Shown here: piece after piece, positions 5,565 through 14,426 of the stretch
Layout: every line of letters starts with the position of its first letter
How positions within the stretch are numbered: the stretch's first letter is position 1
Origin: Lachnospiraceae bacterium
GTDB lineage: Bacteria > Bacillota > Clostridia > Lachnospirales > Lachnospiraceae
Assembly: GCA_017535945.1 (NCBI GenBank)
Contig: JAFXTJ010000038.1
Location: 1-35,716, forward strand
Direction: 5' to 3'
Length of the DNA stretch: 35,716 nt
The notes under the pieces: generated by a model
What the model was told of the DNA's origin: nothing
The model's database searches: none
What the model saw: the letters and a program-made list of their open reading frames with translations, nothing else
Made by a program: the position numbers and the translations under genes

Positions 5565-8075
5565 ATGGCGGGCTTTGAAACAAACATCGGATTATATAAT
5601 CAGGGACGCGGGGTCAGCCCCAACTTCAACTTCATGCTGCGGGTGGAGGGGATCTTTGATCTCCCTTGCAGAAAGGTGCACAGCTTTACCAAGCAGAATG
5701 AATTTGAGTACATCCAGGAGGGCGGACTCAATGACTATGTGCACATGCGCAGGAAACCCATCTCCCAGCCGTTCACGTTCCAGGTGGAGCGTTATGTGGG
5801 CGTGGATTATATCGATCCCCTGGGCCCCGGCACCGATCTGATCCTCCCCATCGTCCTCATGGTCTGGCGGATGCAGATGAACAGCAACTTCACACCGTTC
5901 CGTGTATACACCTTTACGGGCTGCACGGTCATGAGCAAGGAATACGGGGAATTGAACGCCGAGCAGAGCGGCCTGCTCACGGAGACGACCACGATCGGCT
6001 ACCGCGAGATGATCCGCGTGACCGTGCCGGATAATATCTTCGAGGAGAAACCCAACCAGTTCAAGGAGTACTACAAGGAAAGCACGGTCAAGGATCCGGT
6101 GACCGGCGCGACGATCTACACGAAGCGCACGGCCAACAACAGTTACGGCAAGCTGCACGCGACGCATCCCGAAGACCGCATCGGCAGCACGACCAGTCTG
6201 TCGGAATACCGCAAGAGCCGGTTCTCCGAAGGCAAGTTTGATTTTGCGAAAACGGCGGCAAAGACCGGAGCCAAACCGCCCACCTTTGCGAAATCCTCGC
6301 CTCCTCTCGACAGGACGTCCGCCAGACCGAAGTTCAACTTCGGCGTGTTTGATTACAAGACGAACGCGGCCAAGGCATCGGGCAGGATCCCCACCTATGC
6401 GAAATCCTCGCCCGCGGCCACCACGAACCCCAGACCGAAATTCAGCTACGGCGTGTTCGAATTCACCAAACTCGCGAAAAAGCCGAAATTCGCGAGGTCG
6501 GCGTCGGATCTGGTCAAGAACCAGGAAAGCAATATGAAGCAGTATCGCAAGCAGCACTTCAGCGACGGCGAGTTCAAGTTCGGCAAGAAGATCACCACCA
6601 CCAAGTTCGCCAAATCCTCGCCCAAGGCCACCAAGGGTCCGAGAGACGGCTTCAGCTACGGTGAGTTCGATTTCCAAAAGAATGCCCGCAAGGAGAAGGG
6701 GCACAAGCCCACCTACGCGAAGTCTTCCCCCGAAGCCAGTACGGCGGCCAGACCGAAATTCAGCTACGGCGTATTTGATTACAAGGCGAACGCGGCCAAG
6801 GCATCGGGCAGGACTCCCACCTATGCGAAATCCTCGCCCGCGGCGACCGGCGCCAAGAGAGACAAGTTCAGCGACGGCGAGTTTAAATTCAGCAAGGACA
6901 AGAAGGTGCCCGAATTCGCGAAGTCCTCGCCCGCCGCGACCCATGACAAGAGAGATAAGTTCAATGACGGCGTGTTCGAATTCGCCAAGGACAAGAAGAC
7001 GCCCGAATTCGCGAGGACTTCGCCCGCGGCGACCGGCGCCAAGAGAGAGAAGTTCAGCGACGGCGTGTTCGAATTCACCAAGGATGCGACGAAGCCCAAG
7101 TTTGCGCGGTCCGTGGACCAGGTCGCCGGCGCGAGCAGGGCCAAGTTCAGCGACGGTGAGTTCAAGTTCTCCAAGGACAAGACCAGGACCGAGTTCGCGA
7201 AATCCTCACCGGCAGCGCAGAAGGGACAGAAGAGACCCGATTTCAACGACGGCGAGTTCAAATTCGGCAAGTCCAAGACCGCAACGGAGTATGCAAAGAG
7301 TTCACCGGCAGCGCAGAAGGGACAGAAGAGACCCGATTTCAGCGACGGCGAGTTCAAGTTCGCCAAGGGCAAGACCAAGCCCGATTTCGCAAGGACCTCG
7401 CCCGCTGCACAGAAGGGGCAGAAGCGGCCTGACTTCAACGACGGCGAGTTTGAATTCTCCGGAAGTGCCACCAAGCCCAAGTATGCGAAGAGTTCTCCCG
7501 CTGCGCAGAAGGGGCAGAAGCGGCCCGATTTCAACGACGGCGAGTTCAAGTTCGGTAAGGACAAGACCGCGACGGAGTATGCGAAGAGTTCGCCCGCTGC
7601 ACAGAAGGGGCAGAAGCGGCCCGATTTCAACGACGGCGAGTTCAAATTCGGCAAGGACAAGACCGATCCCGAGTTTGCGCATTCTTCCCCCGATGCCACC
7701 AAGGGACCGAGACCCAAGTTCAATGACGGCGTATTCAAGTTCGGCAAGGATAAGACCGATCCGGAATACGCGCTTTCTTCCCCGGATGCGACCAAGGGCG
7801 CAAGGCCCGGCTTCAGCGACGGTGAGTTCAAATTCGGCAAGGACAAGACGAGCACCGAGTATGCGTTATCCTCGCCCGCGGCCACCGGCGGCGCACGTCC
7901 GAATTACAATGACGGGAAGTTTGCCTTTGGCGGTAAGAAGCCCACGTACGCGAGGGCTTCCGCCAAGGACGGGGAGCGCGCGGAGAAGGTTCTGTGGCCC
8001 GGCTACAGCGGCCCCAAGGGACGGACACCGCCCACGACACGCGCCATGATGGCCGCGTACCTTGCGGGCAAGTGA
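5565..8075 (+). CDS. Second tube protein (Afp5-like) with about 18 C-terminal tandem repeats
   Basis: An 836-aa protein. Residues about 1-165 are a gp19/tube-like domain: NFNFMLRVEGIFDLPCRKVHS, then FTFQVERYVGVDYIDPLGPG, TFTGCTVMSKEYGEL and MIRVTVPD. Residues 217 to about 800 are about 18 repeats of 31-38 aa. The consensus is F(S/N)DGEFKFGKDK, a short variable part, (F/Y)AKSSPAA, then a K/R-rich spacer. The end reads VLWPGYSGPKGRTPPTTR. A second tube-like protein normally acts as the adaptor joining the tube to the baseplate and is about 150-230 aa, so this one is nearly four times longer. The repeats are Lys/Phe-rich and likely disordered. Possible roles are cargo or envelope docking, or length control; no repeat function is recognised. 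Confidence 0.9.
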   Translation: MAGFETNIGLYNQGRGVSPNFNFMLRVEGIFDLPCRKVHSFTKQNEFEYIQEGGLNDYVHMRRKPISQPFTFQVERYVGVDYIDPLGPGTDLILPIVLMVWRMQMNSNFTPFRVYTFTGCTVMSKEYGELNAEQSGLLTETTTIGYREMIRVTVPDNIFEEKPNQFKEYYKESTVKDPVTGATIYTKRTANNSYGKLHATHPEDRIGSTTSLSEYRKSRFSEGKFDFAKTAAKTGAKPPTFAKSSPPLDRTSARPKFNFGVFDYKTNAAKASGRIPTYAKSSPAATTNPRPKFSYGVFEFTKLAKKPKFARSASDLVKNQESNMKQYRKQHFSDGEFKFGKKITTTKFAKSSPKATKGPRDGFSYGEFDFQKNARKEKGHKPTYAKSSPEASTAARPKFSYGVFDYKANAAKASGRTPTYAKSSPAATGAKRDKFSDGEFKFSKDKKVPEFAKSSPAATHDKRDKFNDGVFEFAKDKKTPEFARTSPAATGAKREKFSDGVFEFTKDATKPKFARSVDQVAGASRAKFSDGEFKFSKDKTRTEFAKSSPAAQKGQKRPDFNDGEFKFGKSKTATEYAKSSPAAQKGQKRPDFSDGEFKFAKGKTKPDFARTSPAAQKGQKRPDFNDGEFEFSGSATKPKYAKSSPAAQKGQKRPDFNDGEFKFGKDKTATEYAKSSPAAQKGQKRPDFNDGEFKFGKDKTDPEFAHSSPDATKGPRPKFNDGVFKFGKDKTDPEYALSSPDATKGARPGFSDGEFKFGKDKTSTEYALSSPAATGGARPNYNDGKFAFGGKKPTYARASAKDGERAEKVLWPGYSGPKGRTPPTTRAMMAAYLAGK
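6213..7961 (+). repeat. Coding tandem-repeat array, about 18 units of 93-114 bp
   Basis: The units run in frame within the second tube gene. Units between about 7140 and 7660 are the most alike, several sharing the AAQKGQKR(P)DF junction and long identical DNA stretches. The first six units are longer and more divergent. This pattern suggests recent unequal crossing-over in the 3' half and older duplications in the 5' half. Copy number may therefore vary between strains. The array keeps its reading frame throughout, so selection acts on the protein. Confidence 0.92.
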
Positions 8076-8090
8076 CCGGAGGCATAGCAG

Positions 8091-10730
8091 TTGCTCACCA
8101 TCAAGGCACCGATCGAACTGCACAGTACGGCTTTCCGGCTGCGGGATGACGGAGGTTTCGCCGAGCGGATCCTCTCCATGCATTCGTTTCTCGGAGCGGA
8201 CATCCGGGCGGAATCCCTCACGCACCTGCTGCATACGCCGCCCGAGATCGTAGTCGCGGAGACAGCCGGCGGGGAGAACGTGAGCAACACGAATATCATG
8301 GCGTTTCGGGAGGAGCAGCTCACGGTCATCAACAACATGATGAACCGGATCCTGCTGTCGGAAAGCTACCCGCTGACCTATCAGGACCGGGTATTCATCA
8401 CGTCAAGTCTCCACCGGCTGGGCATCCGGGATGACAGACGCTTCATGGAGGAGGTGCGCAATCTCCTCCGCGAGACCGATAACAGCAGGGAACTTGTTTC
8501 CCTGTATCTGACCCATATCGGCGATCTGCAGCAGATGCTCTCTCTCACGGAGGAGACGAGGAGAGAGGAACGGCACACGGAGGAGCGCCATGAAACAGAG
8601 ACGCGCGAGGACAACCGCCTCTACCTGAGCATCCTGAACCGCCTGCAGACCGGCGCGATCTATCAGATCGTGAGCAATATGAACAGACAGCTGTCCGAGC
8701 AGGTGCTGGGACCGACGGAGGTGCTGATCTCGGAGCAGAGTTATACCGCGAGACAGCTTCTGCTCACCCGTTTCCGGGAGATGGCGACCGGGGAGCGGCA
8801 GCCCCTCATCTACCGGGCGGACAATCTGTATGAGGAGGAGACCCGGTCTGAGGAGGAGATCACGCCGGAACGGATCCGGGAGCGGATCAATTCCGCGGTG
8901 CTGCTGGAGGTCATCCGCAGTTTTGACCATGCGCTCTCGGTCAGGACCGACCGTCCGGGGATGCACTGGACCGAATTCAGGGAGAGTTATTACCGCTCGG
9001 CGGATCACACCCTGGAGAGGATCCTGACGGAAGCCACGGAACACCGGAATTATGTCCGGCAGGAGCGCTCCGAACTGGAGACCGTTCTGGCCGCCGGAGA
9101 GAAGGAACTGGAGATCCTGCGGGAACTCTTCCTCGGAGGCGGATCGATCATCGAACAGCTCCTGCGCGTGCAGTCCGATTACTTCACGTACGGACCGGAG
9201 CACATGGAGTTTGTGACCGAAAGAGAGCGGGAGTTCATGGAGTCCCGTTTCGCCCGGTATGACGCGGAGCGGGAGAGGGAGTTCTCCACGGCGCAGACTG
9301 AATACCGCACGGAAGCGAGCGAAGAAACGATCCGTGAGGAGGTGGAGCGTCTCGCCATGGAACGGACCGGGAGCACGGAGATCTCCCGCGAACTGCGGGA
9401 AAGGCTCGAGAACGAAGTGCGGGAGAGGCTCACCGAGGCCGGCGGGACCGTGCGGGAGAGGGAATTCTCCACGGCGGAGACCGAATACCGCACGGATACG
9501 AGTGAAGAGACGATCCGTGAGGAGGTGGAGCGCCTCGCCAGAGAGCGGACCGGGAGCACGGAGATCTCCCGCGAGATGCGGGAGCGTCTCGAACGGGAAG
9601 TGCGGGAGCGGCGCACGGAGGGCGGCGAGACCGTGCGGGAGAGGGAGTTCTCCGCGGCGGAGACCGAATACCGCACGGAAGCGACGCACCGGGAGACCGT
9701 ACAGGAAGAGATGGAGCGCATCAACCGGGAGAATTCCGAACGGATGGAGCGCTACCGGGAGATCCGGCAGCTCGTGCGGAATGAGACCGCGACAAAGCGG
9801 ACGGTGAGCGACAGACAGCGCACGATGCGGGAGAGCCTCAAGGTCCTGCAGGATGCGGGGTATCTGCGGGAAATCCTCGAGCAGGAGGCCGCGCAGGGCC
9901 CCGTCACTGCGAACCGTGTGATGGAAAAGCTGTATGAACTGCTCCCGGCCGATACGGTCGCGATCTTCCGGCAGCTGGAAGCGGAGACGCAGGGCGGCGG
10001 TACACCGGCACCGCAGGTTCCGCAGAACGAATTCGTCGAGCAGGAGCTCACGCATTTCGTCGAGGAGCAGGCCGCGCAGGAAGCTCCCGCGCAGCAGGAA
10101 ATGCAGCAGCCGCAGGAGACCGCCCCGGAGCAGGCGCCCGCGCCCGCCGCGGTCGATGTGACGGAGCTGATGACAATGGTCACCCGGCTTCTCACGGAGG
10201 GTGCCGCGGAGGAACTGCTCACGGACTATTCGACGCTGGTGACGCGGGAGATCCGCGAGCAGGAGCGGCAGTTCAATGAGGTGGAACGGATCGCGCGCGT
10301 GGCCTACGGCCGCGGCGAGACGGAAGCGCTGGAGCTGATCCTGACCGGAGAGATGGGGGCGCAGACCCCGGTCGCCGAGGTGCGGATCGACCACGGCAGA
10401 CGGCAGATGGCGGTCGCCTTTACCCACAGACAGGAGGAATGGCTCACTGAGGACCAGATCAGCGAGCGCCTCGAGGAGATCCGTCGGAACCAGGTCACGA
10501 CACAGACGACGCGTATCGTGGAGGAGCCGGTGCGGGTGAATGAAATTCATCACCGTGCGCCGACCGTGGTCAACCAGACGACGACTCATACGATGAGCCG
10601 CGAGGAGACCGAGGACATCGCCCGCATGGTTGAGCAGGGGGTACGCAGACAGATCGGCACCATCGCCGGAGAGGTCTACCAGAGGCTGGAGAAGCGGCTC
10701 AAGACGGAAAAAGCAAGGAGAGGAATGTAG
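8091..10730 (+). CDS. Large Glu/Arg-rich coiled-coil protein, tape-measure candidate
   Basis: An 879-aa protein. The start is TTG 8091, supported by GGAGG at 8078-8082 with 8-nt spacing and no suitable ATG nearby. The N terminus (about 1-180) is mostly helical. Residues about 390-560 are a highly charged helix with a 61-aa repeat (EREFSTAETEYRT, EETIREEVERLA, RTGSTEIS). Then come a Gln/Pro/Ala-rich hinge (about 650-690), a helical region, and a C-terminal amphipathic helix (VYQRLEKRLKTEKARRG). Its position after the tube genes and before the hub genes, its length and its helicity fit a tail-length ruler. At 0.15 nm per helical residue it could span up to about 130 nm. No family was recognised; a scaffold is the alternative. 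Confidence 0.72.
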   Translation: MLTIKAPIELHSTAFRLRDDGGFAERILSMHSFLGADIRAESLTHLLHTPPEIVVAETAGGENVSNTNIMAFREEQLTVINNMMNRILLSESYPLTYQDRVFITSSLHRLGIRDDRRFMEEVRNLLRETDNSRELVSLYLTHIGDLQQMLSLTEETRREERHTEERHETETREDNRLYLSILNRLQTGAIYQIVSNMNRQLSEQVLGPTEVLISEQSYTARQLLLTRFREMATGERQPLIYRADNLYEEETRSEEEITPERIRERINSAVLLEVIRSFDHALSVRTDRPGMHWTEFRESYYRSADHTLERILTEATEHRNYVRQERSELETVLAAGEKELEILRELFLGGGSIIEQLLRVQSDYFTYGPEHMEFVTEREREFMESRFARYDAEREREFSTAQTEYRTEASEETIREEVERLAMERTGSTEISRELRERLENEVRERLTEAGGTVREREFSTAETEYRTDTSEETIREEVERLARERTGSTEISREMRERLEREVRERRTEGGETVREREFSAAETEYRTEATHRETVQEEMERINRENSERMERYREIRQLVRNETATKRTVSDRQRTMRESLKVLQDAGYLREILEQEAAQGPVTANRVMEKLYELLPADTVAIFRQLEAETQGGGTPAPQVPQNEFVEQELTHFVEEQAAQEAPAQQEMQQPQETAPEQAPAPAAVDVTELMTMVTRLLTEGAAEELLTDYSTLVTREIREQERQFNEVERIARVAYGRGETEALELILTGEMGAQTPVAEVRIDHGRRQMAVAFTHRQEEWLTEDQISERLEEIRRNQVTTQTTRIVEEPVRVNEIHHRAPTVVNQTTTHTMSREETEDIARMVEQGVRRQIGTIAGEVYQRLEKRLKTEKARRGM
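9279..9700 (+). repeat. In-frame 183-bp tandem repeat, about 2.3 copies
   Basis: Copies begin at 9279, 9462 and 9645, exactly 183 bp (61 codons) apart. Each starts with (G)A(G/A)TTCTCC(A/G)CGGCG and encodes EFS(T/A)A(Q/E)TEYRT. The first two copies are nearly identical across their full length; the third diverges after about 50 bp. The repeat lengthens the coiled-coil protein in steps of about 9 nm of helix, which matters if that protein is a ruler. Confidence 0.9.
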
Positions 10731-10733
10731 CAC

Positions 10734-11594
10734 ATGGCGATGACAAAGATCGATCAGGATGCGCTTAGTTCGCTGACCGGCAATCTCCCCAAGGCGGTTC
10801 TTTATGTGCGCAAATATTCCGGTGACCTGGTCTCCAAGGACAAGGCAACGCGTGCGAAGGAGCAGGAAAATGCGCTCAAGGGCGCCAAGGACCTGCAGAA
10901 GGCGCTGATGAAGAAGACCAAGAGCGCTCTGGGAGGGTCTATGGGGACTGCCTCCTATGAGGATATGGTGTCGATGGGCAAAAAGAACGGTTTTACCGCG
11001 ATGCAGGTCCAGTATAACCCCTCGAGCATCTACATGGATACCTCCGCCGGCCTGCGTGAGATCGATAACAGCAACATCTCCAATATCATGAACAACCAGA
11101 TCACGCAGATCAACACGGAGGCCATCACGACGATGGCCATGCAGCTCGTCTTTGACGATATGGATCTGATGGACGCGTTTATGATCGACAGCATGGGGCT
11201 CAATACCGGCAACCTCGTATCGGGAGCCGCCAAACTGGCGGGGACCAAGCGTACGAAATTCAGCGTCCGCACGGAGGTGGAGGGGCTGATCGCCTGCCTC
11301 TTCTCGCCGGTCACCCGCCAGGTCATCTTTGCCTGGTCGGATATGATCTTCCGCGGCGAACTGTTCCAGGTGAATGCGAATTATACGATGTTCAACAAAT
11401 ACGGGGATCCGATCCGCGCGACGGTTGAGGTCTCCATCCAGCAGGACCACCTGATGGAGGGCTACGAGAAAGGAAGCTACTGGGACAGCGCATTCGACGA
11501 GACTTTCGGCACCGCCGGGGCGGATCTTGTCAAAGACGCAACGAGTGATCTCACGAAGAAGTCCAACAATGCGCTGCTCAATCTCAGTATATAG
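10734..11594 (+). CDS. CIS tube/Afp7-like baseplate-proximal protein, copy 1 (no LysM seen)
   Basis: A 286-aa protein with an AAGGAGAGG site, 3 bp after the coiled-coil gene. After a charged N-terminal helix (about 1-75) it has MQVQYNPSSIYMDTSAG, MAMQLVFDDMDLMDAFM and VRTEVEGLIACLFSPVTR. It continues with VIFAWSDMIFRGELF and MFNKYGDPIRATVEVSI. This is the pattern of the CIS tube-protein N-terminal domain of Afp7/gp53-like proteins. Those proteins link the hub to the tube and often end with a LysM domain. No LysM is visible; the C terminus is instead a short helical tail. It is paralogous to the next gene. Probable role: hub-tube collar in the baseplate. Confidence 0.82.
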   Translation: MAMTKIDQDALSSLTGNLPKAVLYVRKYSGDLVSKDKATRAKEQENALKGAKDLQKALMKKTKSALGGSMGTASYEDMVSMGKKNGFTAMQVQYNPSSIYMDTSAGLREIDNSNISNIMNNQITQINTEAITTMAMQLVFDDMDLMDAFMIDSMGLNTGNLVSGAAKLAGTKRTKFSVRTEVEGLIACLFSPVTRQVIFAWSDMIFRGELFQVNANYTMFNKYGDPIRATVEVSIQQDHLMEGYEKGSYWDSAFDETFGTAGADLVKDATSDLTKKSNNALLNLSI

Positions 11595-11603
11595 GAGAAC
11601 ACG

Positions 11604-12434
11604 ATGGCGAGTGTCGTAGAAGCCAATCTAGGCAATATCGAAAAGGCGAAGATCATGATCCTGGATATCAGAGGCAGGGATATCTCACAGGAAAAAGCTG
11701 TCATGGCAAACGGCGGTTTCCAAAAGATGAGTCTTGGCGGTACCAAGCTGGGGGACTCTGGTATGAAAAAGATCGTTGCAGGCCAGCTGGCGGGAGATCC
11801 GATCGCCTCGCTGACCTTTAATAAAACCGGCAGGATCACCGGCGCCTCCTGGAAGGAGTATATCGTGCCGTTCAATCCCTCCACGCTGTCGATCCGCGGC
11901 AGAGGCCAGGGGTTCATGCCGATCCTCGCCTACGGGCAGAACGGCGCCACCGCCGAACCGGGCAAGCAGAGTGTGCGTGTGACGATCACCGTGCAGCTGA
12001 TCTTTGACAAAGTGGATCCGGCGGATGCCTTCATGGAGGACAAGGCATCTCTTTCGCCGACTAAGCTGGGAACGAATATCGCCAAGCTGGCGATCGCGAG
12101 CAACGGGGGACGGGAGGATCTGAGCGTGCAGAAGCAGGTGGAGGGCTTCATCGCCGCCCTGCGCAGTCCCTATACCCGGCTGGTGGAATTCCTCTGGGGG
12201 GAGATGGAGTATTGCGGTGTCCTCAACAATGTCTCCGCGCAGTATGTGATGTTCAACCTGCAGGGACAGCCGGTCAGGGCACATGTGAACCTGTCGATCC
12301 TGCACATGGACGATACGCAGGATCCCGATACGCTCGGCCCATGGCAGGATGCCTATGAGAAAGCATTCAGCGGGGACTCCCTGGATACGGTCAGGGGCTT
12401 CCAGACCGCGACAAATCTGATCAATCTGGGGTGA
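11604..12434 (+). CDS. CIS tube/Afp7-like protein, copy 2
   Basis: A 276-aa protein, start 11604 after AGGAGAAC. It shares the pattern of the previous gene: IVPFNPSTLSIRGRG, VTITVQLIFDKVDPADAFM, VQKQVEGFIAALRSPYTR, VEFLWGEMEYCGVL and MFNLQGQPVRAHVNLSIL. Residues 1-80 differ and include SLGGTKLGDSGMKK. Two adjacent paralogues suggest that two collar layers, or a hetero-oligomer, replace the single LysM protein of other CIS. It is followed by the gp27-like gene after 3 bp, with a weak ribosome site there, so translation is probably coupled. Confidence 0.8.
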   Translation: MASVVEANLGNIEKAKIMILDIRGRDISQEKAVMANGGFQKMSLGGTKLGDSGMKKIVAGQLAGDPIASLTFNKTGRITGASWKEYIVPFNPSTLSIRGRGQGFMPILAYGQNGATAEPGKQSVRVTITVQLIFDKVDPADAFMEDKASLSPTKLGTNIAKLAIASNGGREDLSVQKQVEGFIAALRSPYTRLVEFLWGEMEYCGVLNNVSAQYVMFNLQGQPVRAHVNLSILHMDDTQDPDTLGPWQDAYEKAFSGDSLDTVRGFQTATNLINLG

Positions 12435-12437
12435 GCG

Positions 12438-13583
12438 ATGTTAGATTACGAACAGATCAAAGGGGATTACGAGAGCTTCGAGAAGCCGGTCGTCATGGTC
12501 CAGGTGGGCGGCAAGGATATCGACGCGGACAAGAACGGGTTTGCGATCTCCAATATCCATGTCGAGAATACCAGCGGCTTCGAGGCTTCGGTTGCGGATT
12601 TCACGGTCTACAACACCTTTGATCCCGTGGGCAAGGTCTTCAAATTTGACAAGGTTAAAAAATATGTCCTGATCGGGTCCCCCGTGATCATCTCGATGGG
12701 ATACGGCAAGAAGGTGCGGGAGGTCTTCCGCGGTTTTATCAGCGCGGTGAACTTCGTCTACCGCAGGGACGAGATCCCGGGGATCGAGGTCCATGCGATG
12801 GACGTCAAGGGGATCATGATGGCCAACTGCTACGTCAAGCAGCTCAAGGCCGCCAGCTATTCCGAGGCGGTGAATGAGATCCTCAAGCAGAGCTTCTATC
12901 AGAAGCTGAAGGGCTCCGATAATGTCTTCGAGAAAATCGACGTGGCGGATACCCCGGATAAAAAGGAAGGGGGCGGCGGGCAGCAGGAGGCCACGGATCA
13001 GACGATCGAGATGGTGGCGGAGAGCGACTACGAATTCGTGGTCCGTGCGGCGAAACGCTTCAACTACGAGTTCTTCCAGTCCTCCAACACGATCATCTTC
13101 CGCAAGGCCAAGTCCGACACCGAATCTCTCATCGAGCTCTCGCCGGAGACGGGGCTCATCTCCTTTGAGATCGGCTATGACGTGACGGGACTGGTGGGGA
13201 GCGTCGAGGTGCGCAATACCGACCCCGGCAAAGCCAAGCTCGTGAAGTCCGCACAGAAGCTGAAAAACAAGATGTCCACCGGCAACAAGGCCAAGCAGCT
13301 CGTGACCAAGCAGACCAAGGTCTACATCGACCCCACGGCGGCCTCCGTCAAGGACGCGGAGTTAAGAGCCCAGTATCTGCTCGAGGATATGAGCTACCGC
13401 TTCGGGACGCTCGAGGCGGATATTCTGGGTCTCCCGGAGATGATCCCGGGGAAGTTCATCGAGGTCAAGGGACTCGGCAACCCGGTGTCCAACAAGTTTT
13501 ATGTGAGCAGTGTCACGCATTTCATGGAGGCGGAGAGTTTCTACTATACGCATATCTCGGGGAAGGCCTCGACATTGACGTGA
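12438..13583 (+). CDS. Baseplate hub protein, gp27/phage late control gpD-like
   Basis: A 381-aa protein. Features are VVMVQVGGKDI, FEASVADFTVYNTFDP, SPVIISMGYGKKVREVFRGF and IPGIEVHAMDVKGIMM. Further on are ESDYEFVVRAAKRFNYEFFQ, NTIIFRKA and a C-terminal IPGKFIEVKGLG...YVSSVTHFM. This matches the gp27-like trimeric hub found as P2 gpD or as the first half of VgrG/Afp8. The hub adapts the sixfold tube to the threefold spike. Here the hub and the spike OB-fold lie on separate genes (12 bp apart), not fused as in Afp8/VgrG. A Gly-rich loop (KKEGGGGQQEA, about residue 175) is probably exposed. Confidence 0.87.
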   Translation: MLDYEQIKGDYESFEKPVVMVQVGGKDIDADKNGFAISNIHVENTSGFEASVADFTVYNTFDPVGKVFKFDKVKKYVLIGSPVIISMGYGKKVREVFRGFISAVNFVYRRDEIPGIEVHAMDVKGIMMANCYVKQLKAASYSEAVNEILKQSFYQKLKGSDNVFEKIDVADTPDKKEGGGGQQEATDQTIEMVAESDYEFVVRAAKRFNYEFFQSSNTIIFRKAKSDTESLIELSPETGLISFEIGYDVTGLVGSVEVRNTDPGKAKLVKSAQKLKNKMSTGNKAKQLVTKQTKVYIDPTAASVKDAELRAQYLLEDMSYRFGTLEADILGLPEMIPGKFIEVKGLGNPVSNKFYVSSVTHFMEAESFYYTHISGKASTLT

Positions 13584-13595
13584 CCGGGAGGGAGT

Positions 13596-14417
13596 ATGGC
13601 ACTTTTTGAGATCGTAGACGAGATCACCAGGAAGCAGTTCGAGAAGACCGAGACCGGCGATAACCGGATGCAGGGCGTTGTCGTGGGCCAGGTATCCAAG
13701 AACTACGACAAGGACATGCCCGGGCGTGTCTGCGTGCAGATCGTCTCGAGAGACACGCAGGCCAACGAACTTCTGTGGGCCCGTGTGGCCATGCCCTCAA
13801 GCGGCGAGAAGTGGGGACACTACTTCCTGCCGGAGGTGGGGGATGAGGTGCTCGTCGCCTTTGAACAGGGCAATATCGAGCGTCCCTATATCATCGGCTG
13901 CATCCCCAAGCTCTCCGACCAGTTCCTGAAGAAATCGGTGGATGAGAAGAACCAGATCAAACGCATCGTCACCAGACACGGCAGCACGGTCTTCTTTGAG
14001 GACAACGCGGATGATCAGAACGGCGGCAAGGACAAGATCCGGATCATCACCGCCGGCGAGGAGCACAAGATCGAGTTCGACAATGAGAAGGACTTTATCC
14101 TCATCTCGGATAAGAGCGGCAAGAACAAGATCCACATGAAGACCAAGGAGGGGAGCGGCAATATCGAGATCCACACCGAGAAGAAGCTCTTCATCAAGGT
14201 CGGTGACAATATCAAGCTGACGCTCAACGGCTCCAACGGCACCGTCGAGCTCTCCGCGACCAAGGTGGTGGTCAAGGCTTCCGATTCGGTGAAGCTCCAG
14301 GCCAACGGCCGGATGGATGTGGCGGGCGGCAGCACGACGGTCAAGGGCAATTCCACCACCAAGGTGGAATCCAGCGGCCCCGTTACGGTGAGCGGCATGC
14401 CCATCAAGCTGGGATAA
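13596..14417 (+). CDS. Central spike protein, gp5/VgrG C-terminal OB-fold and beta-helix
   Basis: A 273-aa protein with a GGGAGGGAG site. Residues about 25-110 form the OB-fold: QGVVVGQVSKNYDKDMPGRV, LLWARVAMPSSG, GHYFLPEVGDEVLVAFEQGN and PYIIGCIP. The rest is a run of short strands (IRIITAGEEHKIEFD, GNIEIHTEKKLFIKVG, TVELSATKVVVKASDSVKL). It ends at TTVKGNSTTKVESSG and the MPIKLG tip. This is the triple-stranded beta-helix that pierces the target membrane. No lysozyme domain is inserted, unlike T4 gp5. The tip probably receives the DUF4280 PAAR-like protein encoded at 2219. Confidence 0.9.
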   Translation: MALFEIVDEITRKQFEKTETGDNRMQGVVVGQVSKNYDKDMPGRVCVQIVSRDTQANELLWARVAMPSSGEKWGHYFLPEVGDEVLVAFEQGNIERPYIIGCIPKLSDQFLKKSVDEKNQIKRIVTRHGSTVFFEDNADDQNGGKDKIRIITAGEEHKIEFDNEKDFILISDKSGKNKIHMKTKEGSGNIEIHTEKKLFIKVGDNIKLTLNGSNGTVELSATKVVVKASDSVKLQANGRMDVAGGSTTVKGNSTTKVESSGPVTVSGMPIKLG

Positions 14418-14426
14418 GGAGGAACT

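Noticed and set aside
6821-7885. Repetitive minus-strand frame opposite the tube repeats
   Set aside because: It only mirrors the repeat periodicity of the plus-strand gene; no start signal and no independent domain.
6213-7961. Possible CRISPR array because of regular repeats
   Set aside because: Units are 93-114 bp, in frame, lack unique spacers between short identical repeats, and encode a conserved protein motif.
6661-8049. 462-aa Arg/Ser/Pro-rich frame over the tube repeat array
   Set aside because: It is an alternate-frame artefact of the tandem repeats; no ribosome site, unnatural composition, and the tube frame is well supported.
8403-11450. 1015-aa minus-strand frame opposite the coiled-coil and following gene
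   Set aside because: High G+C coding DNA often leaves the opposite strand open. It spans a real gene boundary, is rich in His/Leu/Arg/Asp, and has no recognisable domain.
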